From Bacillus sp. F19 (GTDB taxonomy: Bacteria > Bacillota > Bacilli > Bacillales > Bacillaceae): DNA of 64,000 nucleotides. The position numbers and the translations under genes were made by a program. Each line of letters begins with the position of its first letter. Within the stretch, counting starts at the first letter, position 1. Shown one piece after another: positions 27,731 through 36,526 of this stretch. The DNA is taken from the NCBI GenBank assembly GCA_023823795.1, contig CP085711.1:434001-498000 (forward strand), written 5' to 3'. A model generated the notes under the pieces. That model was not told the DNA's origin. It saw only the letters and a list, made by a program, of their open reading frames with translations, and did not search any database.

Positions 27731-28202
27731 ATGGTCCCTCCAAATCCTCAATCTCTAAAATCATCTCTACTTCGACAGCATTATTGTTTGGTAGCTGGGC
27801 CATACCTACCGCAGATCTCCCATGCTTCCCTCTTTCCCCAAATACTTGAACAAGCAAGTCAGAGGATCCATTCATCACTTTAGGCTGGTCTGTAAATTCT
27901 GGTGTAGAGTTAACAAAACCAAGGATCTTAACAATCCGTTTCACTTTGCTGAGCTCGCCAATCTCATTTTTTACTACGGCTAAGAGGTTGAGCATGCATT
28001 GCCTTGCCGCGTCATACCCTACTTCTACTGATATGTCATCTCCAAGCTTACCACGGTATTCATCTGTACCCTGGCCTGAAGTAAAGATCAAATTTCCTGT
28101 GCGCACACAGCTTATATAATTTCCAGCTGCCGGGCGAAGTGCCGGAAGCTTTAATCCAAGGTCCTCTAATCTCTTCTCAGGTTTAATCTCATAGTCCACC
28201 AT
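27714..28202 (-). CDS. RidA-family 2-aminomuconate deaminase
   Basis: 162 residues of the RidA/YjgF fold, somewhat longer than housekeeping RidA (~125). The conserved parts are NYISCVRTGNLIFTSGQGTDEYRGKLGDDI, AARQCMLNLLAVVKNEIGEL and GRSAVGMAQLPNNNAVEVEMILEIED, where Arg and Glu hold the carboxylate and the imine. It should hydrolyse 2-aminomuconate to 4-oxalocrotonate plus ammonia. The gene sits between ACMS decarboxylase and the dehydrogenase, as in 2-nitrobenzoate (nba) and 2-aminophenol (amn) clusters. Housekeeping RidA genes are not found in such operons, so the specialised role is well supported. Confidence 0.88.
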   Translation of the reverse strand: MVDYEIKPEKRLEDLGLKLPALRPAAGNYISCVRTGNLIFTSGQGTDEYRGKLGDDISVEVGYDAARQCMLNLLAVVKNEIGELSKVKRIVKILGFVNSTPEFTDQPKVMNGSSDLLVQVFGERGKHGRSAVGMAQLPNNNAVEVEMILEIEDLEGPYEPGS

Positions 28203-28218
28203 GTGACACTCTCCTTTA

Positions 28219-29232
28219 TTATTTGATTAATAGATTTACTGGAATATTTAAGAATCGAAGAGCGTTTTCCCCCAGCATAGCCCGTTTCTGTCCTTCTGTT
28301 AAAGTGAGTGTATCGTCTATGATTTTACCGGGCGGGGTTTCCCTAAGCAGGAATGGATAATCCGATCCCATGATAACCTGCTCATGACCAAATTTTTCAA
28401 CCAAGAATTTAACGTTCACTGGATCATTTACAATAGAATCATAGTAAAAGCTTTTCGCATAATGACTAGGCGGGTTTTCAATTTGTCTTAAGTGAGGCCA
28501 TACCTTCCATCCATGGTCGAGTCGGGGTAGGATATATGGCAATGATCCTCCGCCATGGGAAAAGCAAATTTTCAGCTTGGGAAATTTCGCCATTACCCCT
28601 CCAAGAATGAGGCTTGCAGCAGCTAAAGCCGTCTCACTTGGCATACCAACCGTATACATTAAATTATGAGCGGGCATCCTCTCCCTGCCTAACGTCTCCC
28701 ATGGATGGACGAATATTGGGACATCCCATTTCTCACACATCTCAAAAAATTCAACAAGTGATTCATCGTCTAAATTTTTACTATTAACGTTTGTACCAAT
28801 CTCAATCCCTTTTAGGCCAAGCTCATGAACGCAGCGGTCCATTTCTCGGATAGCAGCTTCTACATTTTGAAGTGGAACTGTGCCTATTCCAACAAATTTA
28901 GTTGGATACTTTGCAACAGTCTCAGCGATATAGTCATTTTGGAGTCTAGCCATTGCTTCGGCAGCCTCAGAAGGCGCCCAGTATGAAAAGGTAACAGGAA
29001 TTGGAGACAATACCTGGATATCTACATTTTCTAATTCCATGTCATGGATACGCTTTTCAGGACTCCAAACTTGATCAGTCACTTCACGGAAAACCTTCCC
29101 GCCGACCATAATATTTGCTCCACAAGAGCAAGTTGGCTGCAGCACCGGCCATCTATCATTTTGATACTTGCTTGCGAAGTCTGGGAAGTTTGCAGGGATA
29201 ATATGTGTATGGAAATCTACTCGCATTGCCAT
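28219..29232 (-). CDS. nbaD: 2-amino-3-carboxymuconate-6-semialdehyde decarboxylase (ACMSD)
   Basis: 337 residues of the metal-dependent amidohydrolase superfamily. The N-terminal VDFHTHIIP supplies two zinc ligands; IFVHPWETLGRERMP, KICFSHGGGSLPYILPRLDHGW and IMGSDYPFLLRETPPG contain the remaining His and Asp ligands and match ACMSD well. It removes the 3-carboxyl group, steering the flow to 2-aminomuconate semialdehyde and away from quinolinate and NAD. The start lies inside the last codons of the 3-hydroxyanthranilate dioxygenase gene, so the two are translationally coupled. Reading may start at either of two Met codons at residues 1 and 3. Confidence 0.93.
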   Translation of the reverse strand: MAMRVDFHTHIIPANFPDFASKYQNDRWPVLQPTCSCGANIMVGGKVFREVTDQVWSPEKRIHDMELENVDIQVLSPIPVTFSYWAPSEAAEAMARLQNDYIAETVAKYPTKFVGIGTVPLQNVEAAIREMDRCVHELGLKGIEIGTNVNSKNLDDESLVEFFEMCEKWDVPIFVHPWETLGRERMPAHNLMYTVGMPSETALAAASLILGGVMAKFPKLKICFSHGGGSLPYILPRLDHGWKVWPHLRQIENPPSHYAKSFYYDSIVNDPVNVKFLVEKFGHEQVIMGSDYPFLLRETPPGKIIDDTLTLTEGQKRAMLGENALRFLNIPVNLLIK

Positions 29233-29762
29233 TCACTCGCTTCAGGAGGCATGATGTGCCCGCAGTTCTTACATGAACGAAGCTCTAAATTGCTATTAAA
29301 TCCGTTTATAGCCTCTTTCACCTGTACCTCAATATTCGTTAATTGAACTGTTACACGGTGCATTTCTTTATCACAGCTATCGCAGAACCATACAAAGTCC
29401 TCTAGCTCACCTTCAGCACGATCACGTTCAATTACGATACCAATCGTATCAGTAACCCTGTGTGGTGAATGAGGCACGTTTGCTGGAAGTAGGAACACTT
29501 CTCCTTCTTTAACAGTGATAACTTCCCGCTTTCCCTCTGCATTAATAATTTCTACGTAGCAATCCCCTTTTAATTGGTAAAAAATCTCTTCAGATGGATC
29601 AACGTGAAAATCACGGCGTTTGTTTGGACCTCCGAGAACCATAAACATGAGCTCTGAATCCTTCCAAACTACTTTATTATTTACTGGCGGCTTAAGCAGA
29701 GCTTTATTTTCCTCTATAAATCCCCATAGGTTTAATGGTTTAAGCGAGTTTGTCATTTTCAT
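29217..29762 (-). CDS. nbaC: 3-hydroxyanthranilate 3,4-dioxygenase
   Basis: 181 residues, the bacterial length. A cupin extradiol dioxygenase that opens 3-hydroxyanthranilate to 2-amino-3-carboxymuconate semialdehyde using Fe(II). MFMVLGGPNKRRDFHVDPSEEIFYQLKG holds the His/Glu iron ligands, VFLLPANVPHSPHR the third. A second, rubredoxin-like iron site is given by CDSCD and CKNCG near the C-terminus, as in bacterial and fungal enzymes. It is followed without gap by ACMSD. This gene pair defines the pathway of the operon. Confidence 0.96.
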   Translation of the reverse strand: MKMTNSLKPLNLWGFIEENKALLKPPVNNKVVWKDSELMFMVLGGPNKRRDFHVDPSEEIFYQLKGDCYVEIINAEGKREVITVKEGEVFLLPANVPHSPHRVTDTIGIVIERDRAEGELEDFVWFCDSCDKEMHRVTVQLTNIEVQVKEAINGFNSNLELRSCKNCGHIMPPEASEWQCE

Positions 29763-29771
29763 CTTCTCCTC

Positions 29772-29975
29772 TCAGATTTGGGTACCTTCTACAGAAGGAA
29801 TTATTGGGTTTCCCCCAACATTCCAATTTTCAGCAGATATTTCATATAACAGGATGCGAATTTTTTCAATAGGGACGTCAAGGTTTTGAGCAACGGCCCC
29901 TGTGACATCCTTCACTAGCTTCCTTTTTATTTCTGAGCTTCTGCCTTCTAGTATTTTGATTTCAACAATGGGCAT
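29772..29975 (-). CDS. 4-oxalocrotonate tautomerase family protein
   Basis: 67 residues from MPIVEIKILEGRS; AAGGGAG lies 7 bases upstream, and removal of Met would expose the catalytic Pro1. KRKLVKDVTGAVAQNLDVPIEKIRILLYEI is typical of the small tautomerase subunits, which interconvert enol and keto forms of 2-oxohex-3-enedioate. The family normally has Arg11 (here within GRSSEIKR) and Arg39 nearby. It probably converts the deaminase product into the decarboxylase substrate. It lies 9 bases ahead of the dioxygenase gene. Confidence 0.9.
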   Translation of the reverse strand: MPIVEIKILEGRSSEIKRKLVKDVTGAVAQNLDVPIEKIRILLYEISAENWNVGGNPIIPSVEGTQI

Positions 29976-30043
29976 GGTTCCGCTCCCTTTAAACGATAAA
30001 TGTATGATTGACACCCCGTCTTTACCAGCAGGCGTTCAAATAA

Positions 30044-30607
30044 CTAAAGTGCTTCTGGAACCTTGCCTTCATATTTTTTAAAAGCCTTTTGCATAAAGGT
30101 AACTTCCTTTGCCAAAGAAGTAATTCTATTTAACACTTCCGAATCGACAATTTCATTTTCTTTGCTGAAATGGTCGTTATGGGCATACACATAACCTGGC
30201 GCAACAAAAGCACGGAAGTAACCAGCAATCGGCTTCAGCTGATTTTCTATAACAAGATAGTGCTGATAAGTCCCACCTGTAGCTACAAATCCCATTACTT
30301 TATTGCGGAAATCCTGTGGATTGATTAAATCAAACAAATTTTTCAGCGGCCCTGTGATTGATCCCTGGAAAATCGGGGTGCCGATCACATAAAAATCAGC
30401 GGAAGCTACCTTCTCTATCACTTTCCTTGTGTCGTCATTGTAGTTTGCAGGATTCCTGCCATCACAGAACTGTATGTCGTAATCCCTTAAATCCAGCAAT
30501 TCGACTTCATGGTCCTGATTGGATGCCTTCACTTCGTCGAGAACCTTTTGGACCACAATACTTGTTTTTGCTCCGATAATCGTGCCCGATATACCTAATA
30601 GTTTCAT
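30044..30607 (-). CDS. NAD(P)H-dependent flavin reductase (FMN_red family)
   Basis: 187 residues from MKLLGISGTIIG; GGGGAGG lies 8 bases upstream. The flavodoxin-like fold has the phosphate-binding GISGTIIGAKTS, then VIGTPIFQGSITGPLKNLFDL and FVATGGTYQHYL, as in SsuE/MsuE-type reductases. It should reduce flavin with NADH or NADPH for the HpaB-type monooxygenase encoded at the head of the operon. A comparable reductase accompanies the described FAD-dependent anthranilate 3-monooxygenase of Geobacillus. Cofactor preference is unknown. Confidence 0.88.
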   Translation of the reverse strand: MKLLGISGTIIGAKTSIVVQKVLDEVKASNQDHEVELLDLRDYDIQFCDGRNPANYNDDTRKVIEKVASADFYVIGTPIFQGSITGPLKNLFDLINPQDFRNKVMGFVATGGTYQHYLVIENQLKPIAGYFRAFVAPGYVYAHNDHFSKENEIVDSEVLNRITSLAKEVTFMQKAFKKYEGKVPEAL

Positions 30608-30642
30608 ATAAAAACCTCCCCTAATAGCTTGTTGCCTCTTAC

Positions 30643-31179
30643 TTAAATACCAGCGGTCCAACCCAAAAGAGAGCAGGATTCCTTATAATCACCATCTGAA
30701 ATGAGCTTGCGTATCCTCGTTGATGAAATCAGCTTTCCGCTATTACAATAAACTGGAGATGTAACATTGACTGGAAAATGATTTTCTAATAGGGTTACAT
30801 CGCCTTCTCTATTTTTCCCAAACCTAAAATTTGAACCAACGTAGATCTCCATCGGTTTAAGTTTATTTAATTCATAAATAAATTCGAGAGGAAGCCGAGT
30901 AGAATACCATTCATCAAAGCTTGCAACAACGGCGTAGTTTATGCCCAGTTTTTCAATTCTCTTCAGTTTCTCTTCTATTGGCGTTAAAACCACGGCTCCT
31001 TGAAAAAAATGGCGAGGAGGGGGATCAAATGTATAAACAACGCTTGGAATCCTTAGGGCTTCTCCCTTTTCAACAGCTTCCCTAATTACAGATTGATGAC
31101 CTTTATGAACTCCGTCAAAAGCGCCGATGGCGATAACAGATCCTCGTAGTTCAAGAGCACCTTCTCTTATTGTTTGCAT
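30643..31179 (-). CDS. Stand-alone FAD synthetase domain (RibF N-terminal, FMN adenylyltransferase)
   Basis: 178 residues from MQTIREGAL; AAAGGAGG precedes it. The nucleotidyltransferase motifs of RibF are intact: AIGAFDGVHKGHQSVI (GxFDGxHxGH), YTFDPPPRHFF, VGSNFRFGKNREGD and the closing SSTRIRKLISDGDY. Housekeeping RibF has about 310 residues with a C-terminal riboflavin kinase domain; that domain is absent here, and the gene ends in a normal stop. It would make FAD from FMN for the monooxygenase. The Geobacillus anthranilate system includes a RibF-type enzyme described as bifunctional, so this one-domain form is a variation. Confidence 0.88.
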   Translation of the reverse strand: MQTIREGALELRGSVIAIGAFDGVHKGHQSVIREAVEKGEALRIPSVVYTFDPPPRHFFQGAVVLTPIEEKLKRIEKLGINYAVVASFDEWYSTRLPLEFIYELNKLKPMEIYVGSNFRFGKNREGDVTLLENHFPVNVTSPVYCNSGKLISSTRIRKLISDGDYKESCSLLGWTAGI

Positions 31180-31244
31180 TTTCAACACCTCCTTTAGGAT
31201 GAGCAAAATCAAATTGCTTCCACATTTTTATCAAGAAAGTCGTC

Positions 31245-32723
31245 TTATTTGTTAGCTACCTCTTCCTTTACATCAAATACTTTTAAGGCTTCATCTACCA
31301 TATCGAACGAACTCTGCCTCTTGCAGCTGTTGTAAAAAATAGCCCGTTTGCGAATTGGATCGCCTGTATAATAGCGTTCGTATTGAAGAAGCCTTTGTCC
31401 AAATGCCTCTCCGCATAGATCCCAGGCTAATTTAAATAAATGGACTCGGTCTTCTGCTGAAACACCTTCACGCCCTACATAGAATCGGTCTAAATCGCCT
31501 TTTAATTCCGGATTTTTAAAGTCTGCATCCGTTGGGGACATTAACAGTCCTCCAGCTCCTATAATCTGCATGACCTCAATTGCACGAGGATACATTTTTG
31601 GAAGTAAGCCCCGGATTGTTTCTAGCGCTTTCCATTCTGGCATTACTTCGCCTGTTGCTGTGACTTCATGCTCATACTCTGAAACCTTCAATAATGCCCT
31701 GATGGATTCAACAGATTGGATCAATTCACCCAAGTCATTTTGAACGTTTAGGAATACGTCAACTCCGATGGAATCAGCCAATTTACATGCCACTTCAGTA
31801 GCAAATTGCAGCTTCACAAGCCCTCTCACACCAGATTGATGCGCCGGTTGCTGTGCGATACCTGTCTTTGGATAAAGCAAATTAGCAGCTTCTACATTGT
31901 TATAAAGGAATACGCGGTCCCATGGTACTAACACGTCATTAAACACCAGCACAGCATCCATCTCTTCGAATCTTGAAGCTAGTGGATGATCATACACTGA
32001 ACGTTTGCCATCTTGCATAGGCTCGCGGCATAAAATTCTCAATCCTGGAGTATCAAGCGGAAGTGCAAATGCAAGTGCATAACGCTCATCACCAGGCTTA
32101 AAACCTGGGTATGAATAGACAATGACTTCATCGGTGATTGGCGCAAGCGTTGCAAGCATTTTTGCCCCTCTTACAACTAATCCATCTGGGCTTTCTTTGA
32201 CTGTTCCTAAATGGGTAAACATATCTTGTTGTTCGTGGGAAGCCTTGCTTCGGTCATTCTGTGGATTGATAATGGCATGCGTTAAGAAAATGTCATTATC
32301 TCGTATGTATTTATAGTACTCTCTAATATTATTGCCCCATTCCAGATTGTATTTATCTAGGAATTCGGAGTTTGAGGCCATTGATGTCACAACGACATTT
32401 AGGAAGTCTGGAGTCCTTCCCATTAATCCAAAAGTAGATCTTGCAAACTCTTCAAAAACTCTCCTGCGTGCAGCTAAATCCTCATATTTTTTTGGAACTA
32501 AGAAAGCATTGGACACTCTTTCTCCTGTTTCTTCACAAATATGAGTGATTTTTTCTTGATACTCAGGGTCATGCTGCATATCATATAGTTTTGCAATTTG
32601 GAGAATAGGCTGTTGAAAAACGGCTTCTTCAAAAACATTCTCGACTCTTCTTCCAGATAGCCAAACCTCTGGCTTTCGAGATTTTAATCCATCAATATAT
32701 TGCGCACCTGTACGTGTACCCAT
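31245..32723 (-). CDS. geoA: FADH2-dependent aromatic hydroxylase, probable anthranilate 3-monooxygenase (HpaB family)
   Basis: 492 residues of the 4-hydroxyphenylacetate 3-hydroxylase (HpaB) family. Typical segments are [79 protein letters not shown] and [19 protein letters not shown]. Using FADH2 and O2 it should hydroxylate anthranilate to 3-hydroxyanthranilate, the substrate of the ring-cleavage enzyme in the same operon. The set hydroxylase, flavin reductase and FAD synthetase matches what is known of EC 1.14.14.8 from Geobacillus. It is the first gene of the operon; a -10 like TATAAT lies ~30 bases upstream. A phenolic substrate cannot be excluded by sequence alone. Confidence 0.88.
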   Translation of the reverse strand: MGTRTGAQYIDGLKSRKPEVWLSGRRVENVFEEAVFQQPILQIAKLYDMQHDPEYQEKITHICEETGERVSNAFLVPKKYEDLAARRRVFEEFARSTFGLMGRTPDFLNVVVTSMASNSEFLDKYNLEWGNNIREYYKYIRDNDIFLTHAIINPQNDRSKASHEQQDMFTHLGTVKESPDGLVVRGAKMLATLAPITDEVIVYSYPGFKPGDERYALAFALPLDTPGLRILCREPMQDGKRSVYDHPLASRFEEMDAVLVFNDVLVPWDRVFLYNNVEAANLLYPKTGIAQQPAHQSGVRGLVKLQFATEVACKLADSIGVDVFLNVQNDLGELIQSVESIRALLKVSEYEHEVTATGEVMPEWKALETIRGLLPKMYPRAIEVMQIIGAGGLLMSPTDADFKNPELKGDLDRFYVGREGVSAEDRVHLFKLAWDLCGEAFGQRLLQYERYYTGDPIRKRAIFYNSCKRQSSFDMVDEALKVFDVKEEVANK

Positions 32724-32752
32724 AATACGCCTCCTTTTATATTCATAATCGT

Positions 32753-32758
32753 ATTATA
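32753..32758 (-). promoter_or_regulatory. Probable -10 element of the anthranilate operon
   Basis: TATAAT on the minus strand, about 30 bases before the hydroxylase start codon, followed by AAAAGGAGG. The region upstream is AT-rich with no perfect -35 box, as expected for a promoter that needs an activator. Confidence 0.4.
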
Positions 32759-32943
32759 GAACTGAATTTTCAGAATAATTGTAATCTGATTAACATTTCT
32801 TCAAAGAAATTAAAGTTTCAAAAAAATGATTTTTGTGCTTAGTATTTTAAATCAGCTTAAAAATAAAAGTGCCTCATCTAATTTGATATAAATCCAATTT
32901 AGAGAGACACGCCTCTTTTGTTGATGGTTTCATTTAAAGCATA

Positions 32944-34290
32944 TTAAATTTTCACATCGCCTTTCTTAGGGATAAACAGGACAGTTATGGATGCAATGAT
33001 TCCTGCAACGGCAAATAGAAAGAAGTTAAGCGTGAAATCAAGCTTTGCACTCATGAAGATTCCGATTAAGATTGGCCCGGAAATAGCTCCTATTCTTCCA
33101 AATCCAAGTGCCCATCCCAATGCAGTAGCACGATTGCCGGCATCAAAATATTTAGAAATGTAAGCGTTCAGAATGAGCGTTGTTCCAATTGTTCCAAAGC
33201 CCGCCACTCCGACTAAGACATAAACAAACACCATGGAAGATTTAAAGCTTAATAGTGCAATGGAAATACCCGCAAGGAAATACGAAGCGCTGATAATTTT
33301 CTTTGATCCATAGCGATCTGCTGCCATTCCGGCTAAAAGGGCCCCTACAGCAGCTGAAAAGTTAAGCATTAACAGAAATCCAAGACTTGGGCCAAGTGGA
33401 TATCCAGCCTCTCTCATCATTTTCGGGAGCCAAGTGCTTAAGCCATAAATCATCAACAATCCCATAAAGAAAGTGATCCAGAAAAATACAGTTGCACGAA
33501 TATTTTTCTTTGAAAATAAGCTTGCAATTGCCGCTAATTTACTGCCAGAATCCTTATTAGGAGCATTTGATTGAGCCAGTGTGAATTCGGCAGGAAGATT
33601 AAATTCCTTTGCAATTCGATCTGCCTTGGCGAATTCTTTTTTGACCAAAAGAAAACTAATAGATTCAGGTAAAAATTTAATGATAAAAGGAATAATAAGG
33701 ACAGGAATTACACCTATCCAAAACATTGTTCTCCACCCATGCTCCTGCAGGAAAAACATAGAAAATAAGGCTCCAAGAACCCCGCCAATCGGATATCCCG
33801 TGTACATGATGGCGTAAAGCTTTGATCTGTGTTTAATGGGCGAATATTCAATCGTTAAGGCAGAAGCAGTCGGAATGACACCACCTAAACCAAGTCCACC
33901 AATAAAACGAAAAAATCCAAACATTTCTAAAGAAGTTGATAAAGCTACCAGTGCCATTGAGACGGAAAATAAAGTGATACAAATGACAAGTGTCATTTTA
34001 CGGCCTATTAGATCCGTTAGAGTACCAACACATATTGCACCTATAAGCATACCCATTAGTGCATAGCTGCCTATTGCACCTGCTTGTGCAGGGGTCATGT
34101 TCCATTCCTTATATTCCATTAAAGCTGGCAGCACAGCCCCATAAATGCCCAGGTCATAACCATCAGCAAGCATAGCGAACCAGCACAAGATAAGAACAAG
34201 CTTCGTCGCTTTAGGCATAATCTTTATTGATTCGCCTTTCGTATCAAATTGGCTATTATTTTGTACGGCAGTTTGTAAGTTTTGGCTCAT
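32944..34290 (-). CDS. MFS transporter, aromatic acid:H+ symporter (AAHS) family
   Basis: About 448 residues from MSQNLQTAV; AAGGGGATG precedes it. Twelve hydrophobic segments are expected. Family motifs: LADGYDLGIYGAVLPALM in TM1, the A-motif IGAICVGTLTDLIGRKMTLVICI between TM2 and TM3, and LGLGGVIPTASALTIEYSP. The TM1 Asp-containing DGYD motif is diagnostic of carriers for 4-hydroxybenzoate, benzoate and similar acids. It lies 220 bases upstream of the hydroxylase on the same strand, so the likely cargo is anthranilate or a related aromatic acid. Probably a separate transcript. Confidence 0.9.
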   Translation of the reverse strand: MSQNLQTAVQNNSQFDTKGESIKIMPKATKLVLILCWFAMLADGYDLGIYGAVLPALMEYKEWNMTPAQAGAIGSYALMGMLIGAICVGTLTDLIGRKMTLVICITLFSVSMALVALSTSLEMFGFFRFIGGLGLGGVIPTASALTIEYSPIKHRSKLYAIMYTGYPIGGVLGALFSMFFLQEHGWRTMFWIGVIPVLIIPFIIKFLPESISFLLVKKEFAKADRIAKEFNLPAEFTLAQSNAPNKDSGSKLAAIASLFSKKNIRATVFFWITFFMGLLMIYGLSTWLPKMMREAGYPLGPSLGFLLMLNFSAAVGALLAGMAADRYGSKKIISASYFLAGISIALLSFKSSMVFVYVLVGVAGFGTIGTTLILNAYISKYFDAGNRATALGWALGFGRIGAISGPILIGIFMSAKLDFTLNFFLFAVAGIIASITVLFIPKKGDVKI

Positions 34291-34621
34291 GCTTACATCC
34301 CCTTTTCGGTATTTGTCCAATGCATTAGTCGCTTTCGCATTTTCTGGATGCATTACCCTCCCCACGAAACTCGCTTTCTAGCTCCCCTTTATTAAATCGC
34401 CAGTTTTACCCCCTAACTCTCCTTACCAACATATGCTTACTTTATTATGCAGAGGAAATGTTTTGAATATTCGTATTTGCAAGAATACTCATATTGATTT
34501 TACAGAGTAATTCGTTTAGACTTTTGTAAAGTGGTTAACATAAATTTATTTTTTCTAAAATTTCTAACTATTTTATTTAATAATGCAGAGTTTGCTTATA
34601 TCAGATTCTTGCCGTTCATTT
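34291..34621. other. Divergent control region of the MFS gene and first Crp/Fnr gene
   Basis: AT-rich; it must hold two back-to-back promoters. GAATATTCGTATTTGCAAG followed by AATACTCATATT at ~34473-34502 has partial dyad symmetry and is a candidate site for one of the Crp/Fnr proteins. No classical TGTGA-N6-TCACA box was seen. Confidence 0.35.
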
Positions 34622-34636
34622 ATGTAAGCGCTACCA
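34622..34636 (+). promoter_or_regulatory. Candidate CcpA cre site
   Basis: ATGTAAGCGCTACCA matches the cre consensus WTGNAARCGNWWWCA at 14 of 15 positions. It lies 31 bases before the first Crp/Fnr start codon, inside the expected 5' leader, so it could act as a roadblock under carbon excess. Confidence 0.5.
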
Positions 34637-34666
34637 AGTTAGTCCTTTTTATTAGGAGGTTGTTAT

Positions 34667-35314
34667 ATGACTATCTTTTTTGACAGTGATTTTAAGTGGG
34701 ACAGGTATTTGCAGATGGGATCCAGGCAATTTTTTAAGGAGAAAGCGGTTATTTATACTCAGGGAACAACAGGGGAAGGATTTTATTATATTCACAAAGG
34801 GATAGTTAAAGTTACAACCACTACTACTGCCGGAAATGATCGGCTGTTAAACATCGCGGTTCCCGGTCAATTATTAGGAATACAGGCAATGGACCGGCAG
34901 CCCCATTTTACGACAGCAACTGTAGTAAATGACACCATTCTTTACTATTTTTCTTGCGACCAATTTGAAAAGCTTATCAATTTACAGCCGTCTCTATTAA
35001 ACTTATTTATCAAAACGGTCATCCAGAAAATGCACATTCTTGCAGATAAAATATATTTGTATACATTAACTCCAGAACAACAGCTCTCCTCTATCCTACT
35101 AAATATATGTTATGAATTTAAGAATTACGAAGTTCATATCACCCAACAAGACCTTACAAAATGTACAGGATTATCAAGAATCACAGTCTATAAAATTTTA
35201 AAACAATGGAAAGAGGAACAAATAATTGAGATAAAAGAGCGGAAGTTTTTCATCAAAAAACCTGAATTATTAAAAAGGCTTATTAACCAGAATACCATTG
35301 CCAAAAGTGTATAA
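34667..35314 (+). CDS. Crp/Fnr-family transcriptional regulator 1
   Basis: 215 residues. The cyclic-nucleotide-type sensor fold covers ~130 residues (VIYTQGTTGEGFYYIHKGIVKVTT, NIAVPGQLLGIQAM), then a long dimer helix and the C-terminal HTH (ITQQDLTKCTGLSRITVYKILKQWKEEQII). No N-terminal cysteine cluster is present, so it is not an oxygen-sensing FNR, and the cAMP-binding residues are not conserved. AGGAGG lies 7 bases upstream. It is divergent from the aromatic-acid transporter and is probably the activator of the anthranilate regulon; a cre-like box precedes it. Confidence 0.88.
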   Translation: MTIFFDSDFKWDRYLQMGSRQFFKEKAVIYTQGTTGEGFYYIHKGIVKVTTTTTAGNDRLLNIAVPGQLLGIQAMDRQPHFTTATVVNDTILYYFSCDQFEKLINLQPSLLNLFIKTVIQKMHILADKIYLYTLTPEQQLSSILLNICYEFKNYEVHITQQDLTKCTGLSRITVYKILKQWKEEQIIEIKERKFFIKKPELLKRLINQNTIAKSV

Positions 35315-35402
35315 AGCAACAAATTTTGTGTTTTTTCGATTAGGTCAGAATTCAAAATTAATAGTTCAGTAAAAATGCTTATTTTTATAAGAAGGAGATC
35401 TT

Positions 35403-36059
35403 ATGAAAAATATCCGTAATGCGTGGAGTCCATTTTTAAAATACGGTTATAAATATGAGGTAGAGGAGAACACAGTCGTTTACCACCAGGAAAGCGAAGG
35501 GAAAGGATTTTATTACTTGCATATGGGCGGTGTGAAAATAACTCTCCTCACTCATGAAGGCGTGGAACGTACTATCAACTTTGTACCGGAAGGAATGCTA
35601 TTTGGGGAGCACGGTGTAAATAAGGAATGTTACTTAACATCAGCCATCACGACGACACCTTCTGTTATTTATTATTTTTCTGATGAAGTCTTATCTAGAA
35701 TCAGCAAGGAACATCCAGAAACAGCCATCCTATTTACAAATTCCTTAATCTATAAATTTAGGATACTAGCCGAAGTCATTTCTTTTCTTAATTCACCAGT
35801 TGAACAGCAAATGGCACATTATTTGTTGAAACTTGTAAATGAAAATGGCACTTTTTTGATGGATCAAACGTCATTTGCACGGTACATAGGTACCTCTAGA
35901 ATAACGGTTAATAAAATATTAAATAAGTGGAAAACTCAACATATTATTGCATTTTCTAATCGAACCATTCAAATTTTGGATTTCGAAGGACTAAAGACGA
36001 TCCGTGGATCAGGAGCAAATCCGCTCTCAAATTTGGATGTATTAATATTATCGATGTAG
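35403..36059 (+). CDS. Crp/Fnr-family transcriptional regulator 2
   Basis: 218 residues, paralogous in layout to the gene 88 bases upstream but clearly diverged. The sensor fold includes VVYHQESEGKGFYYLHMGGVKITL and FVPEGMLFGEHGV, and the HTH is LMDQTSFARYIGTSRITVNKILNKWK. Again no cysteine cluster. AGAAGGAG precedes the ATG. Tandem Crp/Fnr regulators beside one catabolic operon suggest two inputs or hetero-dimers; the ligands are unknown. Confidence 0.87.
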   Translation: MKNIRNAWSPFLKYGYKYEVEENTVVYHQESEGKGFYYLHMGGVKITLLTHEGVERTINFVPEGMLFGEHGVNKECYLTSAITTTPSVIYYFSDEVLSRISKEHPETAILFTNSLIYKFRILAEVISFLNSPVEQQMAHYLLKLVNENGTFLMDQTSFARYIGTSRITVNKILNKWKTQHIIAFSNRTIQILDFEGLKTIRGSGANPLSNLDVLILSM

Positions 36060-36090
36060 ATAGACAAGAAGGTATCTTTGTTATCATGAA

Positions 36091-36130
36091 AAAGATGTGC
36101 AAACCATGCAGTGTAAGCGCATCTTTTTTT
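36091..36130 (+). terminator. Terminator after the second Crp/Fnr gene
   Basis: AAAGATGTGC pairs with GCGCATCTTT and is followed by a T run. It lies 32 bases after the stop. The stretch from here to 36385 holds no gene or other element that I can see. Confidence 0.65.
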
Positions 36131-36384
36131 GCTTTATTTCTATAAGAAATAAAGTCGATTGTCCTGCAGAGTCCATCTGGATTTGATTTAACAAATACTC
36201 CTCATGGTAAACTTGAATATTTTTCTTCAATTTTTATACTACCAAGCGTAAAGTAGTTGAACATTCTTCTTTTTAATCAGTTGGTGGTTCTTCAAGCTCT
36301 CCTATTAAAGATCTGTTTGCCCCTTTGTTCTTTTTTCAGAGTTAACCTTTTAATTTAAGCTAGTATGGTTTCCTGTAGATAATT

Positions 36385-36412
36385 ACAATGTTATATTTAA
36401 ATATAACATTGT
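36385..36412. repeat. 28-bp perfect palindrome
   Basis: The half ACAATGTTATATTT is followed directly by its exact reverse complement, with no spacer. It marks the left border of the AT-rich plasmid-like block, and AACATATATATTAACATATTC follows. It could be a protein-binding site or a cruciform; no T run follows on either strand. Confidence 0.7.
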
Positions 36413-36526
36413 TGATAACATATATATTAACATATTCAATAATATATATTAATCGGTTTTATTCATTGATTTCTTAATAAATGTACTCACTTTAAATAGA
36501 CATATTTTCATTGAAGGAGTTTGATT

